From Aegilops tauschii subsp. strangulata (Eukaryota > Streptophyta > Magnoliopsida > Poales > Poaceae), in NCBI RefSeq assembly GCF_002575655.3, contig NC_053037.3, positions 323,729,294 to 323,793,293 of the forward strand: DNA of 64,000 nucleotides. The letters are read 5' to 3'. The notes under the pieces were generated by a model. That model was not told the DNA's origin. It did not search any database and saw only the letters and a program-made list of their open reading frames with translations. The translations under genes were made by a program, and so were the position numbers. Shown one piece after another: positions 23,850 through 36,818 of the stretch; position 1 is the first letter of the stretch; each line of letters starts with the position of its first letter.

Positions 23850-25599
23850 TGTTGGGGAACGTAGCAATAATTCAAAATTTTCCTACGTGTCACCAAGACC
23901 AATCTAGGAGATGCTAGCAATGAGAGAGAGGGAGTGCATCTTCATACCCTTGAAGATCGCTAAGCGGAAGCGTTACAAGAACGCGGTTGATGGAGTCGTA
24001 CTTGCGGCGATTCAAATCGCGGAAGATCCGATCTAGCGCCGAACGGACGGCGCCTATGTGTTCAACACACGTACAGCCCGGGGACGTCTCCTCCTTCTTG
24101 ATCCAGCAAGGGGAGAGGAGAAGTTGAGGGAGAACTCCAGCAGCACGACGACATGGTGGCAATGGAGCTCGTGGTTCTCTAGCAGAGCTTCGCTAAGCAC
24201 TACGGAGGAGAAGGAGGAGGTGTATGAGGAGGGAGGGTTGCGCCAGGGAAGAGGTGCGGCTGCCCTCCCACCCCTCCACTATATATAGGGCAAGGGGAGA
24301 GGGGGAGGCGCCCTAGGGTTTCCCCTAGGGGGTGGCGACCAAGCAGATTGGATCTCCCTAGGGAAAATCCTAGGGAGACTTGCCCCCCAAGCCAAGCAGG
24401 TGGAGGCTTCTCTCCCAAGCCAGGTGGAGGCGCCCCACCTCCCCAAGTAACGTGGGAAAGGGTGTGGGGGGCGCACCACCCCTTAGTGGGCTGGTTTGCC
24501 CCTTCCCCTTTGGCCCATGAGGCCCTCCAACACTTGTCGGGGCTCCCGAAACACCTTTCGGTCATGCTGGCCATAGCCTGGTACCCCCGGAACACTTCCG
24601 GACTCCAATACCCTTCGTCCAATATATCGATCTTCACCGCCGGACCATTCCGGAACTCCTCGTGATGTCCGGGATCTCATCCGGGACTCCGAACAACCTT
24701 CGGTAACCACATACTATTTCCCATAACAACTCTAGCGTTACCGAACCTTAAGTGTGTAGACCCTACGGGTTCGGGAACCATGCAGACATGACCGAGACAC
24801 CTCTCCGGCCAATAACCAATAGCAGGATCTGGATACCCATATTGGCTCCCACATGTTCCACGATGATCTCATCGGATGAACCACGATGTCGGGGATTCAA
24901 TCAATCTCGTATACAATTCCCATTGTCCATCGGTATGTTACTTGCCCGAGATTCGATCGCCGGTATCCCAATACCTCGTTCAACCTCATTACCGGCAAGT
25001 CACTTTACTCATTCCGTAACGCATGATCCTGTGGCTAACTCATTAGTCACATTGAGCTCATTATGATGATGCATTACCGAGTGGGCCCAGAGATACCTCT
25101 CCGTCATACGGAGTGACAAATCCCAGTCTCGATTCGTGCCAACCCAACAGACACTTTCGGAAATACCTGTAGTGCACCTTTATAGCCACCCAGTTACGTT
25201 GTGACGTTTGATACACCCAAAGCATTCCTACGGTATCTGGGAGTTGCACAATCTCATGGTCTAAGGAAATGATACTTGACATTAGAAAAGCTCTAGCAAA
25301 CAAACTACACGATCTTGTGCTATGCTTAGGATTGGGTCTTGTCCATCACATCATTCTCCTAATGATGTGATCCCGTTATCAATGACATCCAATGTCCATG
25401 GTCAGGAAACCATAACCATCTATTAATCAACGAGCTAGTCAACTAGAGGCTTACTAGGGACATGTTGTGGTCTATGTATTCACACATGCATTACGGTTTC
25501 CAGTTAATACAATTATAGCATGAACAATAGACAATTATCATGAACAAGGAAATACAATAATAACCATTTTATTATTGCCTCTAGGGCATATTTCCAACA
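23850..25599 (-). mobile_element. Element E, 3' LTR (Angela/BARE/WIS-like copia, minus strand)
   Basis: Full LTR of 1750 bp. On the minus strand it starts TGTTGGAAATATGCCCTAGAGGC, the hallmark of the Angela/BARE/WIS copia group, and ends TTCCCCAACA. It keeps a TATA-like box (TATATATA at 24280-24287). GCCTCTAGGGCATATTTCCAACA is followed by the polypurine tract at 25600. Confidence 0.92.
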
Positions 25600-25617
25600 G
25601 TCTCCCACTTGCACTAG
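25600..25617 (-). other. Element E polypurine tract
   Basis: Minus strand CTAGTGCAAGTGGGAGAC, identical to that of element D at 43318-43335, next to the 3' LTR. Confidence 0.8.
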
Positions 25618-28600
25618 AGTCAATAATCTAGTTCACATCACCATGTGATTAACACTCAAAGTTCTAGGGTTTGATCATGTTATGCTTACGAGAGAGGTTT
25701 TAGTCAATGAGTCTGCAACATTCAGATCCGTGTGTGCTTTACAAATCTCTATGTCATCTTGTAGATGCAGCTACCACGCGCTACTTGGAGCTGTTCCAAA
25801 TAACTGCTCTACTATACGAATCCGGTTTACTACTCAGAGTCATCCGGATTAGTGTCAAAGTTTGCATCGTCATAACCCTTTACGACGAACTCTTTTACCA
25901 CCTCCATAATCGAGAAAATTCCTTAGTCCACTAGTTACTAAGGATAAGTTCGACCGCTGTCATGTGATCCATTCCTGGATCACTATTGTACCCCTTGACT
26001 AACTCAGGTCAAGGCACACTTCAGGTGCGGTACACAGCATAGCATATTGTAGAGCCTACGTCTAAAGCATAGGGGACGACCTTCGTCCTTTTTCTCTCTT
26101 CTGCCGTGGTCAGGTCTTGAGTCTTACTCAATAGTCACACCTTGTAACACAGCCAAGAACTCCTTCTTTGCTGATCTATTTTGAACTCCTTCAAAATCTT
26201 GTCACGGTATGTATTCATTTGAATGTACTATTGAGCGCTTTTGATCTATCCTTATAGATCTTGATGCTCAATGTTCAAGTAGCTTAATCCAGGTTTTCCA
26301 TTGAAAAACACTTTTCAAATAACCCTGTATGCTTTCCAGAAATTCTACATCATTTCTGATCAGCAATATGTTAACAACATATACTCATCAAAAATTCTAT
26401 AGTGCTCCCACTCACTTCTTTGGAAATATAAGTTTCTCATAAACTTTGTATAAACCCAAAATCTTTGATCAACTCATCAAAGCGTACATTCCAACTCCGA
26501 GATGCTTACTCCAGTCCTTAGAAGGATTGCTGGAGCTTTGCATACTTGTTAGCATCTTTCAGGATTGACAAAACCATCTGGTTGTATCACATACAACCTT
26601 TCCTTAAGAAAATCGTTGAGGAAACAATGTTTTGACATCCTATCTGCAAGATTTCATAAATAATGCAGTAACTGCTAATATAGTTCCGACAGACTCTTAG
26701 CATCGCTACGAGTGAGAAAATCTCATCGTAGTCAACTCCTTGAACTTGTCGGAAAATATCTTAACGAGAAGTCGAGCTTTCTTAATGGTGATACTTACCA
26801 TCATTGTATGTCTTCCCTTTTAAAATCCATGTGTACCCAACAGCCTTACGACCATCAAGTAGTTCTTTCAAAGTCTATACTTTGTTTTCATACATGGATC
26901 CTCTCGGTTTTATGGCCTCAAGCCATTCGTCGGAATCCGGGCCCACCATCGCTTCTCCATAGCTCGTAGGTTCATTGTTGTCTAGCAACATGACTTCCAA
27001 GACAGGATTACATACCACTCTGAAGTAGTACGCATCCTTGTCGTCCTACGAGGTTTGGTAGTGACTTGATCCGAAGTTTCATGATCACTATCATAAGCTT
27101 CCACTTCAATTGGTGTAGGTGCCACAGGAACAACTTCTTGTGCCCTGCTACACACTAGTTGAAGTGACGGTTCAATAACCTCATCAAGTCTCCACCATCC
27201 TCCCACTCAATTCTTTCGAGAGAAACTTTTCCTCGAGAAAGGACCTGTTTCTAGAAACAATCACCTTGCTTCCGGATCTGAAATAGGAGGTATACCCAAC
27301 TGTTTTGGGTCTTCTATGAAGATGCATTTATCCGCTTTGGGTTCGAGCTTATCAGCCTGAAACTTTTTCACATAAGCGTCGCAACCCCAAACTTTTAAGA
27401 AACGACAACTTAGGTTTCTCTAAACAATAGTTCATACGGTGTCGTCTCAACGGAATTGCGTGGTGCCCTATTTAAAGTGAATGCGGTTGTCTCTAATGCC
27501 TAACCCATAAACGATAGTGGTAATTCGATAAGAGACATCATGGTATGCACCATATCCAATAGGGTGCAGTTATGATGTTCGGACACACCATCACACTATG
27601 GTGTTCCAGGCGGTATTAGTTGTGAAACAATTTCCACAATGTCTTAATTGTGTGCCAAACTCGTAACTCAGATATTCATCTCTATGATCATATCATAGAC
27701 ATTTTATCCTCTTGTCACGACGATCTTCAACTTCACTATGAAATTACTTGAACCTTTCAATAATTCAGACTTGTGTTTCATCAAGTAAATATACTCAGCA
27801 TCTACTCAAATCATCTGTGAAGTAAGAACATAACGATATCCACTGCGTGCCTCAGCACTCAATGGATTGCACACATCAAAATATATTACTTCCAACAAGT
27901 TGCTCTCTTGTTCCATCTCACTGAAAACGAGGCCTTTCAGTCATCTTGCCCATGTGGTATGATTTGCATGTCTCAAGTGATTCAAAATCAAGTGAGTCCA
28001 AATGATCCATCTGTATGGAGTTTCTTCATGCATATATACCAATAGACATGGTTCGATGTCTCAATCTTTTCAAAAACGAGTGAGTCCAAAGATCCATCAA
28101 CATGGAGCTTCTTCATGCGTTTTATCCCAATATGACTCAAATAGCAGTGCCACAAGTATGTGGTACTATCATTACTATCTTATATCTTTTGGCATGAACA
28201 TGTGTATCACTACGATCGAGATTCAATAAACCATTTATTTTAGGTGCAAGACCATTGAAGGTATTATTCAAATAAAAAGAGTAACCATTCTTCTTCTTAA
28301 ATGAACAACATAATCCAATCATGTCTATGCTCAACGTAAACACCAAATAACAATTATTTAGGTTTAACACCAATCTCGATGGTAGAGGGAGCATGCGATG
28401 CTTGATCACATCAACCTTGGAAACACTTCCAACACATATCGTCATCTCACTTTTAGCTAGTCTCCGTTTATTCCGCATCTTTTATTTCGAGTTACTAACA
28501 CTTAGCAACCGAACCGGTATCTAATACCTTGGTGCTACTAGGAGTACTAGTAAAGTACACATTAATATAATGTATATCCAATATACTTCTGTCGACCTTA

Positions 28601-29390
28601 CCAGCCTTCTCATCTACGAAGTATCTAGGGTAGTTCTGCTTCAGTGACCGTTCCCCTCATCTCAGAAGCACTCAGTCTCGGGTTTGGGTTCAACCTTGGC
28701 TTTCTTCACAAGAGCTGCAACTGATTTGCCGTTTCATGAAGTATCCCTTGTTTCCCGTGCCCTTCTTGAAACTAGTGGTTTTACTAACCATCAACAATTG
28801 ATGCTCCTACTTGATTTCTACTTTCGCGGTGTCAAACATCGTGAATTGCTCAAGGATCATCATGTCTATCCCTGATATGTTATAGTTCATCACGAAGCTC
28901 TAATAGCTTGGTGGCAGTGACTATGAAGAACCATCACTATCTCATCTGGAAGATTAACTCCCACTCGATTCAAGTGATTGTAGTACTCAGACATCTGAGC
29001 ACATGCTCAACGATTGAGCTTTTCTCCCTTAGTTTGCAGGCTTAAGAAACTTGTCAGAGGTCTCATACCTCTTGACGTGGGCACTAGTCTAAAATCCCAA
29101 TTTCAGTCTTTGGAACATCTCATATGTTCTACGACGTTTCAAAAACGTCTTTGGCGCCTCAATTCTAAACCGTTAGCATTACGCACTGAACTATCACGTA
29201 GTCATCAAAACGTGTATGTCAGATGTTCGCAGCATCCACAGACGACGCTCGAGGTTCAGCACACCAAGCGGTGCATTAAGGACATAAGCCTTCTGTGCAG
29301 CAATGAGGACAATCCTCATTTTGCGGTCCCAGTCCGCATAATTGCTACTATCAACTTTCAACTAAAATTTCTCTAGGAACATATCTTAAA
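25618..29390 (-). pseudogene. Element E gag-pol relic, heavily decayed
   Basis: Collinear by eye with gag-pol of element D on the same strand: gag near 28.4-29.4 kb (a relic LPSRLVLNLNNCYLV occurs at 28.3-28.4 kb), then integrase and reverse transcriptase to about 25.6 kb. No frame stays open beyond about 113 residues. Near 26.37 kb, where D encodes the YVDD catalytic box, the two Asp codons are gone and the frame is shifted. The element cannot supply its own enzymes. Its LTR pair is far less diverged than this region. Confidence 0.82.
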
Positions 29391-30670
29391 CAATAGAACT
29401 AAAGCGTAAGCTACGACATAATTTGCAAAGACCTTTTGACTATGTTCATGATAATTAAGTTCATCTAATCAAATTATTTAATGAACTCCCACTCAGATAG
29501 ACATCCCTCTAGTCATCTAAGTGATACATGATCCGAGTCAACTAGGTCGTGTCTGATCATCACGTGAGACAGACTAGTCATCATCGGTGAACATCTCCAT
29601 GTTGATCGTATCTACTATACGACTCATGTTCGACCTTTCGGTCTCTTGTGTTTCGAGGCCATGTCTGTACATGCTAGGCTCGTCAAGTCAACCTAAGTGT
29701 TTCGCATGTGTAAATCTGGCTTACACCCGTTGTATGCGAACGTTAGAATCTATCACACCCGATCATCACGAGGTGCTTCGAAACAACGAACCTTCGCAAC
29801 GGTGCACAGTTAGGGGGAACACATCACTTGAAATTTTAGTGAGGGATCATCTTATTTATGCTACCGTCGTTCTAAGCAAATAAGATGTAAACATGACAAA
29901 CATCACATGCAAATCATAAAGTGACATGATATGGCCAATATCATCTTGCGCCTTTTGATCTCCATCTTCGAGGCGCGACATGATCACCTTCGTCACCGGC
30001 ATAACACCATGATCTCCATCATCGTGTCTTCATGAAGTTGTCTCGCTAACTATTACTTCTACTACTATGGCTAACGGTTAGCAATAAAGTAAAGTAATTA
30101 CATGGCGTTTTCATTGACACGCAGGTCATACAATAAATTAAGACAACTCCTATGGCTCCTGCCGGTTGTCATACTCATCGACATGCAAGTCGTGATTCCT
30201 ATTACAAGAACATGATCAATCTCATACATCACATATATATAATTCATCACATCCTTTTGGCCATATCACATCACATAGCATACCCTGCAAAAACAAGTTA
30301 GACATCCTCCAATTGTTGTTGCATGTTTTACGTGGCTGCTATGGGTTTCTAGCAAGAACGTTTCTTACCTACGCAAAAGCCACAACGGTGATATGCCAAT
30401 TGCTATTTACCCTTCATAAGGACCCTCCCAATCGAATCCGATCCGACTAAAGTGGGAGAGACAGACACCCGCTAGCCACCTTATGCATCAAGTGCATGTC
30501 AATCGGTGGAACCTGTCTCACGTAAGAGTACGTGTAAGGTCGGTTCGGGCCACTTCATCCCACAATGCCGCCGAATCAAGATAAGACTAGTAACGGTAAG
30601 CAAATTGAACAAATCATCGCCCACAACTACTTTGTGTTCTACTCGTGCATAGAATCTACGCTTAGACCTA
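29391..30670 (-). other. Element E leader region
   Basis: Untranslated leader between gag and the primer-binding site, similar to 47311-48534 of D. No gene seen. Confidence 0.6.
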
Positions 30671-30683
30671 GCTCATGATGCCA
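30671..30683 (-). other. Element E primer-binding site
   Basis: Minus strand TGGCATCATGAGC, one base from the LTR, close to the copia primer-binding sequence complementary to initiator tRNA-Met. Confidence 0.7.
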
Positions 30684-30684
30684 C

Positions 30685-31902
30685 TGTTGGGGAACGTAGC
30701 AATAATTCAAAATTTTCCTACGTGTCACCAAGACCAATCTAGGATATGCTAGCAACGAGAGAGAGGGAGTGCATCTTCATACCCTTGAAGATCGCTAAGC
30801 GGAAGCGTTACAAGAACGCGGTTGATGGAGTCGTACTTGCCGGGGCTCCCGAAACACCTTTCGGTCATGCTGGCCATAGCCTGGTACCCCCGGAACACTT
30901 CCGGACTCCAATACCCTTCGTCCAATATATCGATCTTCACCGCCGGACCATTCCGGAACTCCTCGTGATGTCCGGGATCTCATCCGGGACTCCGAACAAC
31001 CTTCGGTAACCACATACTATTTCCCATAACAACTCTAGCGGTACCGAACCTTAAGTGTGTAGACCCTACGGGTTCAGGAACCATGCAGACATGACCGAGA
31101 CACCTCTCCGGCCAATAACCAATAGCGGGATCTGGATACCCATATTGGCTCCCACATGTTCCACGATGATCTCATCGGATGAACCACGATGTCGCGGATT
31201 CAATCAATCCCGTATACAATTCCCTTTGTCCATTGGTATGTTACTTGCCCGAGATTCGATCGCCGGTATCCTAATACCTCGTTCAACCTCCTTACCGGCA
31301 AGTCACTTTACTCGTTCCGTAACGCATGATCCCGTGGCTAACTCATTAGTCACATTGAGCTCATTATGATGATGCATTACCGAGTGGGCCTAGAGATGCC
31401 TCTCCGTCATACGGAGTCACAAATCCCAGTCTCGATTCGTGCCAACCCAACAGACACTTTCGGAGATACCTGTAGTGCGCCTTTATAGCCACCCAGTTAC
31501 GTTGTGACGTTTGATACACCCAAAGAATTCCTACGGTATCTGGGAGTTGCACAATCTCATGGTCTAAGGAAATGATACTTGACATTAGAAAAGCTCTAGC
31601 AAACGAACTACACGATCTTGTGCTATGCTTAGGATTGGGTCTTGTCCATCACATCATTCTCCTAATGATGTGACCCCCTTATCAATGACATCCAATGTCC
31701 ATGGTCAGGAAACCATAACCATCTATTGATCAACGAGCTAGTCAACTAGAGGCTTACTAGGGACATGTTGTGGTCTATGTATTCACACATGCATTACGGT
31801 TTCCAGTTAATACAATTATAGCATGAACAATAGACAATTATCATGAACAAGGAAATACAATAATAACCATTTTATTATTGCCTCTAGGGCATATTTCTAA
31901 CA
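30685..31902 (-). mobile_element. Element E, 5' LTR with internal deletion of about 530 bp
   Basis: Matches the 3' LTR at both ends but lacks the part equal to about 24010-24537. The join at about 30840 is GTACTTGCCGGGG; both edges in the intact LTR carry ACTTG, so deletion between short direct repeats is likely. The lost part includes the TATA-like box, so the promoter LTR is dead. ATAAT (31903-31907) follows as the right target-site duplication. Confidence 0.9.
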
Positions 31903-32278
31903 ATAATGTAAACAAGAAGAAATCTAGCAATAAGATTAAACCCTCGTCATTTTATCCTTAGTGGCCACAATAAAAAGACGTGTCTTGTCCCTGTCAGTCA
32001 CTGGCATATAGAAATCGCTGCCAGATTCAACCCACCAGAAAGCACCTCTCCCACTGAAGATAAATTAATCACACTTGGCCAAAGTAGACGTATATATCAG
32101 AGAGAAATACAAAGCTATTTAACTATGCAACAAAGAAACTTCAAGAGATTCAATATAAATCAATGAACAATGTGATAATAGATTCACAATTCATCGGATC
32201 CCAACAAACGCACCACAAGAATTACATAGGATTGATCTCAAAAGAGAACATGGTATTCAAGATCCAAGAGGGACAAAT
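31903..32278 (-). mobile_element. LTR of element H, piece 3 (truncated)
   Basis: The old LTR resumes after E and runs to about 32278, where element C's truncated LTR begins without a target-site duplication, so a deletion removed the true junction. CACAATTCATCGGATCCCAA is among the recognisable parts. Confidence 0.55.
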
Positions 32279-33751
32279 AACCCAACGAGGAGCTAAAGGT
32301 AGAACAAATATTCCATCAAGTTCTATCGACCACCGATACAACTCTACGCACGCTTGACGTTCGCTTTACCGGAAACAAGTATGAAACTAGAAGTACTTTG
32401 TAGGTGTTTTTGGATAGGTTTGCAAGAAAGTAAAGAGCACGTAAATAAAAGCTAGGGGCTGTTTAGATAAAGACACAACTAAATTAGTTTTAGTAAAGAG
32501 TGTTTTTTTACGAGAAAGTTATTTGTCCCTAGGCAATCGATAACTAGACCGGTAATCATTATTGCAATTTTATTTGAGGGAGAGGCATAAGCTAACATAC
32601 TTTCTCTACTTGGATCATATGCACTTATGATTGGAACTCTAGCAAGCATCCGCAACTACTAAAGATCATTAAGGTAAAACCCAACCATAGCATTAAAGTA
32701 TCAAGTCCTCTTTATCCCATACGCAAACAACCTACTTACTCGGGTCTGTGCTTCTGTCACTCACGCCACCCACCATAAGCAAATCATGAACATATTGCAA
32801 ACCCTACAGCAGGAATCCCTCACGTTTGCGCGACACGGAGAGCACCATAGGACAGCACCAATAATAAAACATGCAACTCAAACCAATCATGATCATCAAT
32901 TAACCCATAGGACAAAACGGATCTACTCAAACATCATAGGATGGCCATACATCATTGGGAAATAATATATAGCGTTGAGCACCATGTTTAAGTAGAGATT
33001 ACAGCGGGTAAGAGAGAGGTTACACCGCTGCATAGAGGGGGGGGGAAGAGTTGGTGATGATGGTGGTGAAGTTGTTGGTGAAGATTGCGGTGATGATGAT
33101 GGCCACGGCAGCGTTCCGGCGCCACCGGGAGAGAAGGGGAGAGGGGGCCCCTTCGTCTTCTTATTCCTTGACCTCCTCCCTAGATGGGAGAAGGGTTTCC
33201 CCTCTGGTCCTTGGCCTCCATGGCGTGGGAGGGGCGAGAGCCCCTCCGAGATTGGATCTATCTCTATGTCTCTCTCTGTTTATGCGTTCTCGTCTGCTGC
33301 CCTTTCACCGTTTCGTGTATATATGGAGATCCGTAACTCCGATTGGATTGAAACCTTCACCCAGATCTTTTTCCAAAAATTAGCTTTCTTGCGGCCAAAG
33401 AAGGGCATCAACCACCTTACGGGGGGCCCACGAGGGTCAGGGGCGCGCCTGCCTGGAGTGGGCATGGGCCCCACCCTCGTGGTCACCTCGGGCACCGTCT
33501 CGCGTTGATTTTACTTCCCAAAAATCACAAATATTCCAAAATAATTCTCCGTCCATTTTTATCCCGTTTGGACTCCGTTTGATATGGGGTTTCTGCGAAA
33601 CATAAAACATGCAACAAACAGGAACTGGCACTGGGCACTGGATCAATATGTTAGTCCCAAAAATAATATAAAAAGTTGCGAAAAGTATATGAAAGTTGTA
33701 TAATATTGGCATGGAACAATCAAAAATTATAGATACGACGGAGACGTATCA
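32279..33751 (-). mobile_element. Element C, 3' LTR (outer end truncated)
   Basis: Aligns with the complete LTR at 38287-39802 but lacks roughly the first 65 bases at its left edge. On the minus strand it begins TGATACGTCTCCGTCGTATC. The right edge, GAGACGTATCA at 33751, is next to a polypurine tract. Confidence 0.9.
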
Positions 33752-34537
33752 GCATCCCCAAGTTAATTCCTGCTCGTCCTCGAGTAGGTAAATGATAAAA
33801 AAGATAATTTTTGATGTGGAATGCTACCTAGCATAATCTTGATCATGTATCTAATCATGGCATGAATATTAAGACACGAGTATTTCAAAGCAATAGTCTA
33901 TCATTTGACATAAAAGAAATAATACTTCAAGCCTACTAATAAAGCAATCATGTCTTTTCAAAATAACAAGGCCAAAGAAAGTTATCCCTACAAAATCATA
34001 TAGTCTGGCTATGCTCCATCTTCTTCACACAAAATATTCAATCATGCACAACCCCGATGACAAGCCAAGCAATTGTTTCATACTTTTGACGTTCTCAAAC
34101 CTTTTCAACTTTCACGCAGTACATGAGCGTGAGCCATGGACATAGCACTATAGGTGGAATAGAATATGATGGTGGAGGTTGTGTAGAAGACAAAAAAGGA
34201 GAAGATAGTCTCACATCAACTAGGCGTATCAACGGGCTATGGAGATGCCCATCAATAGATATCAATGTGAGTGAGTAGGGATTGCCATGCAACGGATGCA
34301 CTAGAGCTTTAAGTGTATGAAAGCTCAACCAAAGAAACTAAGTGGGTGTGCATCCAACTTGCTTGCTCACGAAGACCTAGGGCAATTTTGAGGAAGCCCA
34401 TCATTGAAATATACAATCCAAGTTCTATAACGCAAAATTCCCACTAGTATATGAAAGTGATAACTCAAGAGACTCTCTATATGAAGAACATGGTGCTACT
34501 CTGAAGCACAAGTGTGGAAAAAGGATAGTAACATTGC

Positions 34538-34648
34538 CCCTTCTCTCTTTTTCTCTCATTTTTTCTTTTTTTTCTTCTTTTTTCTTCTTTTTTTGGGCCT
34601 TCTCTTTTTTCTCTTTTTTTGACCTTTCTCTTTTTTTATTTTTTTTCC
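34538..34648 (-). repeat. Long polypurine/polypyrimidine tract in element C
   Basis: About 110 bases almost wholly T and C on the plus strand, interrupted by GGG and GA. It may favour unusual DNA structure; no function is shown. Confidence 0.75.
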
Positions 34649-35578
34649 GGAGTCTCATCCCGACTTGTGGGGAAATCATAGTCTCCATCATCCTTTCCTC
34701 ACTGGGGCAATGCTCTAATAATGATGATCATCACACTTTTATTTACTTACAACTCAATATTACAACTCGATACTAGAACAAAGATATGACTCTATATGAA
34801 TGCCTCCGGCGGTGTACCGGGATGTGCAATGATCTAGCGTAGCAAAGATATCAAAAAAACGGACAAGCCATGAAAACATCATGCTAGCTATCTTACGATC
34901 ATGCAAAGCAATATGACAATAAATGCTCAAGTCACGTATATGATGATGATGGAAGTTGCATGGCAATATATCTCGGAATAGCTATGGAAATGCCATGATA
35001 GGTAGGTATGGTGGCTATATTGAGGAAGATATAATGAGGCTTATGTGTGACAGAGCGTATCATATCACGGGGTTTGGATGCACCGGCAAAGTTTGCACCA
35101 ACTCTCGAGGTGAGAAAGGGCAACGCACGGTACCGAAGAGGCTAGCAATGATGGAAGGGTGAGAGTGCGTATAATCCATGGACTCAACATTAGTCATAAA
35201 GAACTCAGATACTTATTGCAAAAATCTATTAGTCATCGAAACAAAGTACTACACGCATGCTCCTAGGGGGATAGATTGGTAGGAAAAGACCATCGCTCGT
35301 CCCCGACCGCCACTCATAAGGAAGACAATCAATAAATACCTCATGCTCCAACTTCGTTACATAACGGTTCACCATACGTGCATGCTACGGGAATCACAAA
35401 CTTCAACACAAGTATTTCTACAATCCACAACTACCCACTAGTTTGACTCTAATATCACCATTTTTATATCACAAAACTATTGCAAGGAATCAAACATATC
35501 ATATTCAGTGATCTACAAGTTTTATGTAGGATTTTATGACTAACCATGTGAATGACCAGTTCCTGTCAACTCTCTAAA

Positions 35579-35800
35579 TAGATATAAGTGAAGCAAGAGA
35601 GTTTAATTCTTTCTACAAAAGATATGACCACGCTCTAACAAATATAAGTGAAGCAAAAGAGCATTCTACAAATGGCGGTTGTCTAAGTGAAGAGAAACAG
35701 GCAATCCAAACTTCAAATGATATAAGTGAAGCACATGAAGCATTCTATAAAGCCATACTCAAAAGATATAAGTGAAGTGCAAAGAGAATTCTATAAATCA
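35579..35800 (-). repeat. Imperfect tandem repeat in element C
   Basis: Four units of about 50-70 bases, each with ATATAAGTGAAG(C/T) followed by a variant of ATTCTA(C/T)A(A/T)A. Copies start near 35580, 35640, 35719 and 35766. Confidence 0.7.
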
Positions 35801-36818
35801 ACCAAGGACTATCTCATACCAGCATGGTGCATAAAATAAAAAAATGAAAACTAAATGCAAAAGCGCTCCAAGATTTGCACATATCACATGAATGAAACGA
35901 ATCCGAAAACATACCGATACTTGTTGAAGAAAGAGGGGATGCCTTCCGGGGCATCCCCAAGCTTAGACGCTTGAGTCTCCTTGAATATTTACTTGGGATG
36001 CCTCGGGCATCCCCAAGATTGAGCTCTTGCCTCTCTTCCTTCTTCTCACATCGAGACCTTCTCGATCATCGAAGACTTCATCCACACAAAACTTCAACAG
36101 AAAACTCGGTAAGATCCGTTAGTATAATAAAGCAAATCACTACTCTAAGTACTGTTGCAAACCAATTCATATTTTGTTTTTGCATTTTTTCTACTGTAAT
36201 ATAACTTTTTCATGGCTTAATCCACTGATATAAATTGATAGTTTCATCAAAACAAGCAAACTATGCATCAAAAACAGAATCTGTCTAAAACAGAACAGTC
36301 TGTAATAATCTGAACATTCACCATACTAATGATACTTGAAAAATTCTTCCAAAATTAGGAAAAATAAAAAATTTGTATAGAAAGACAGTTCAAAAAGAAT
36401 CAGAACCATTTAACGTTCCAATAAAAAATTAAAAATCGTGCACTACAGCTAAAGTTTCTGTCCTGCACCGCACAAACCAACAAGCATTGTAAACATCCTA
36501 AAGGCAAACCTTGGCACATTATTTTTATAATACAATGGAATTGTACAAGGGGATAATTATTTTTGTTGAAAAGTTTCTGTAATTAAGATTCACAAAGTTC
36601 CCATGGGCATGAACAAAGTTCAAGGACGTCCCCCACTTTCACAATGCTCGTCTCTCTCACTTTCACTTTTCTTTTTGAAAAGTTTTGGGTTCCCCTCTTT
36701 ATTTTTTTGTCTTTAAACTAAATAAAAGTACTCAACAGAAATAAATGACTCTCTAAAACTTCCAGATTGTCTCCCTGGCAGCGCTTTCTTTAAAGCCATT
36801 AAGCTAGGCAAATAGTGC

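Larger units (their letters stand above)
33752..36818 (-). other. Element C non-coding 3' internal region with polypurine tracts
   Basis: About 3 kb without a supported gene. The polypurine tract, minus strand TTAACTTGGGGATGC, is at 33752-33766; similar CTTGGGGATGC motifs recur near 35953 and 36011. A long pyrimidine-rich run at 34538-34648 is a purine tract on the sense strand. The ORFs over it (KKKEKREK-type) are low complexity and were not accepted as genes. Confidence 0.7.

Noticed and set aside
34425..34776. Lys/Glu-rich and Phe/Ser-rich ORFs in element C
   Set aside because: Both are translations of a polypyrimidine/polypurine tract.
35579..35800. CRISPR-like array
   Set aside because: Units are imperfect, spacers are not of constant length, and it is part of a plant retroelement.
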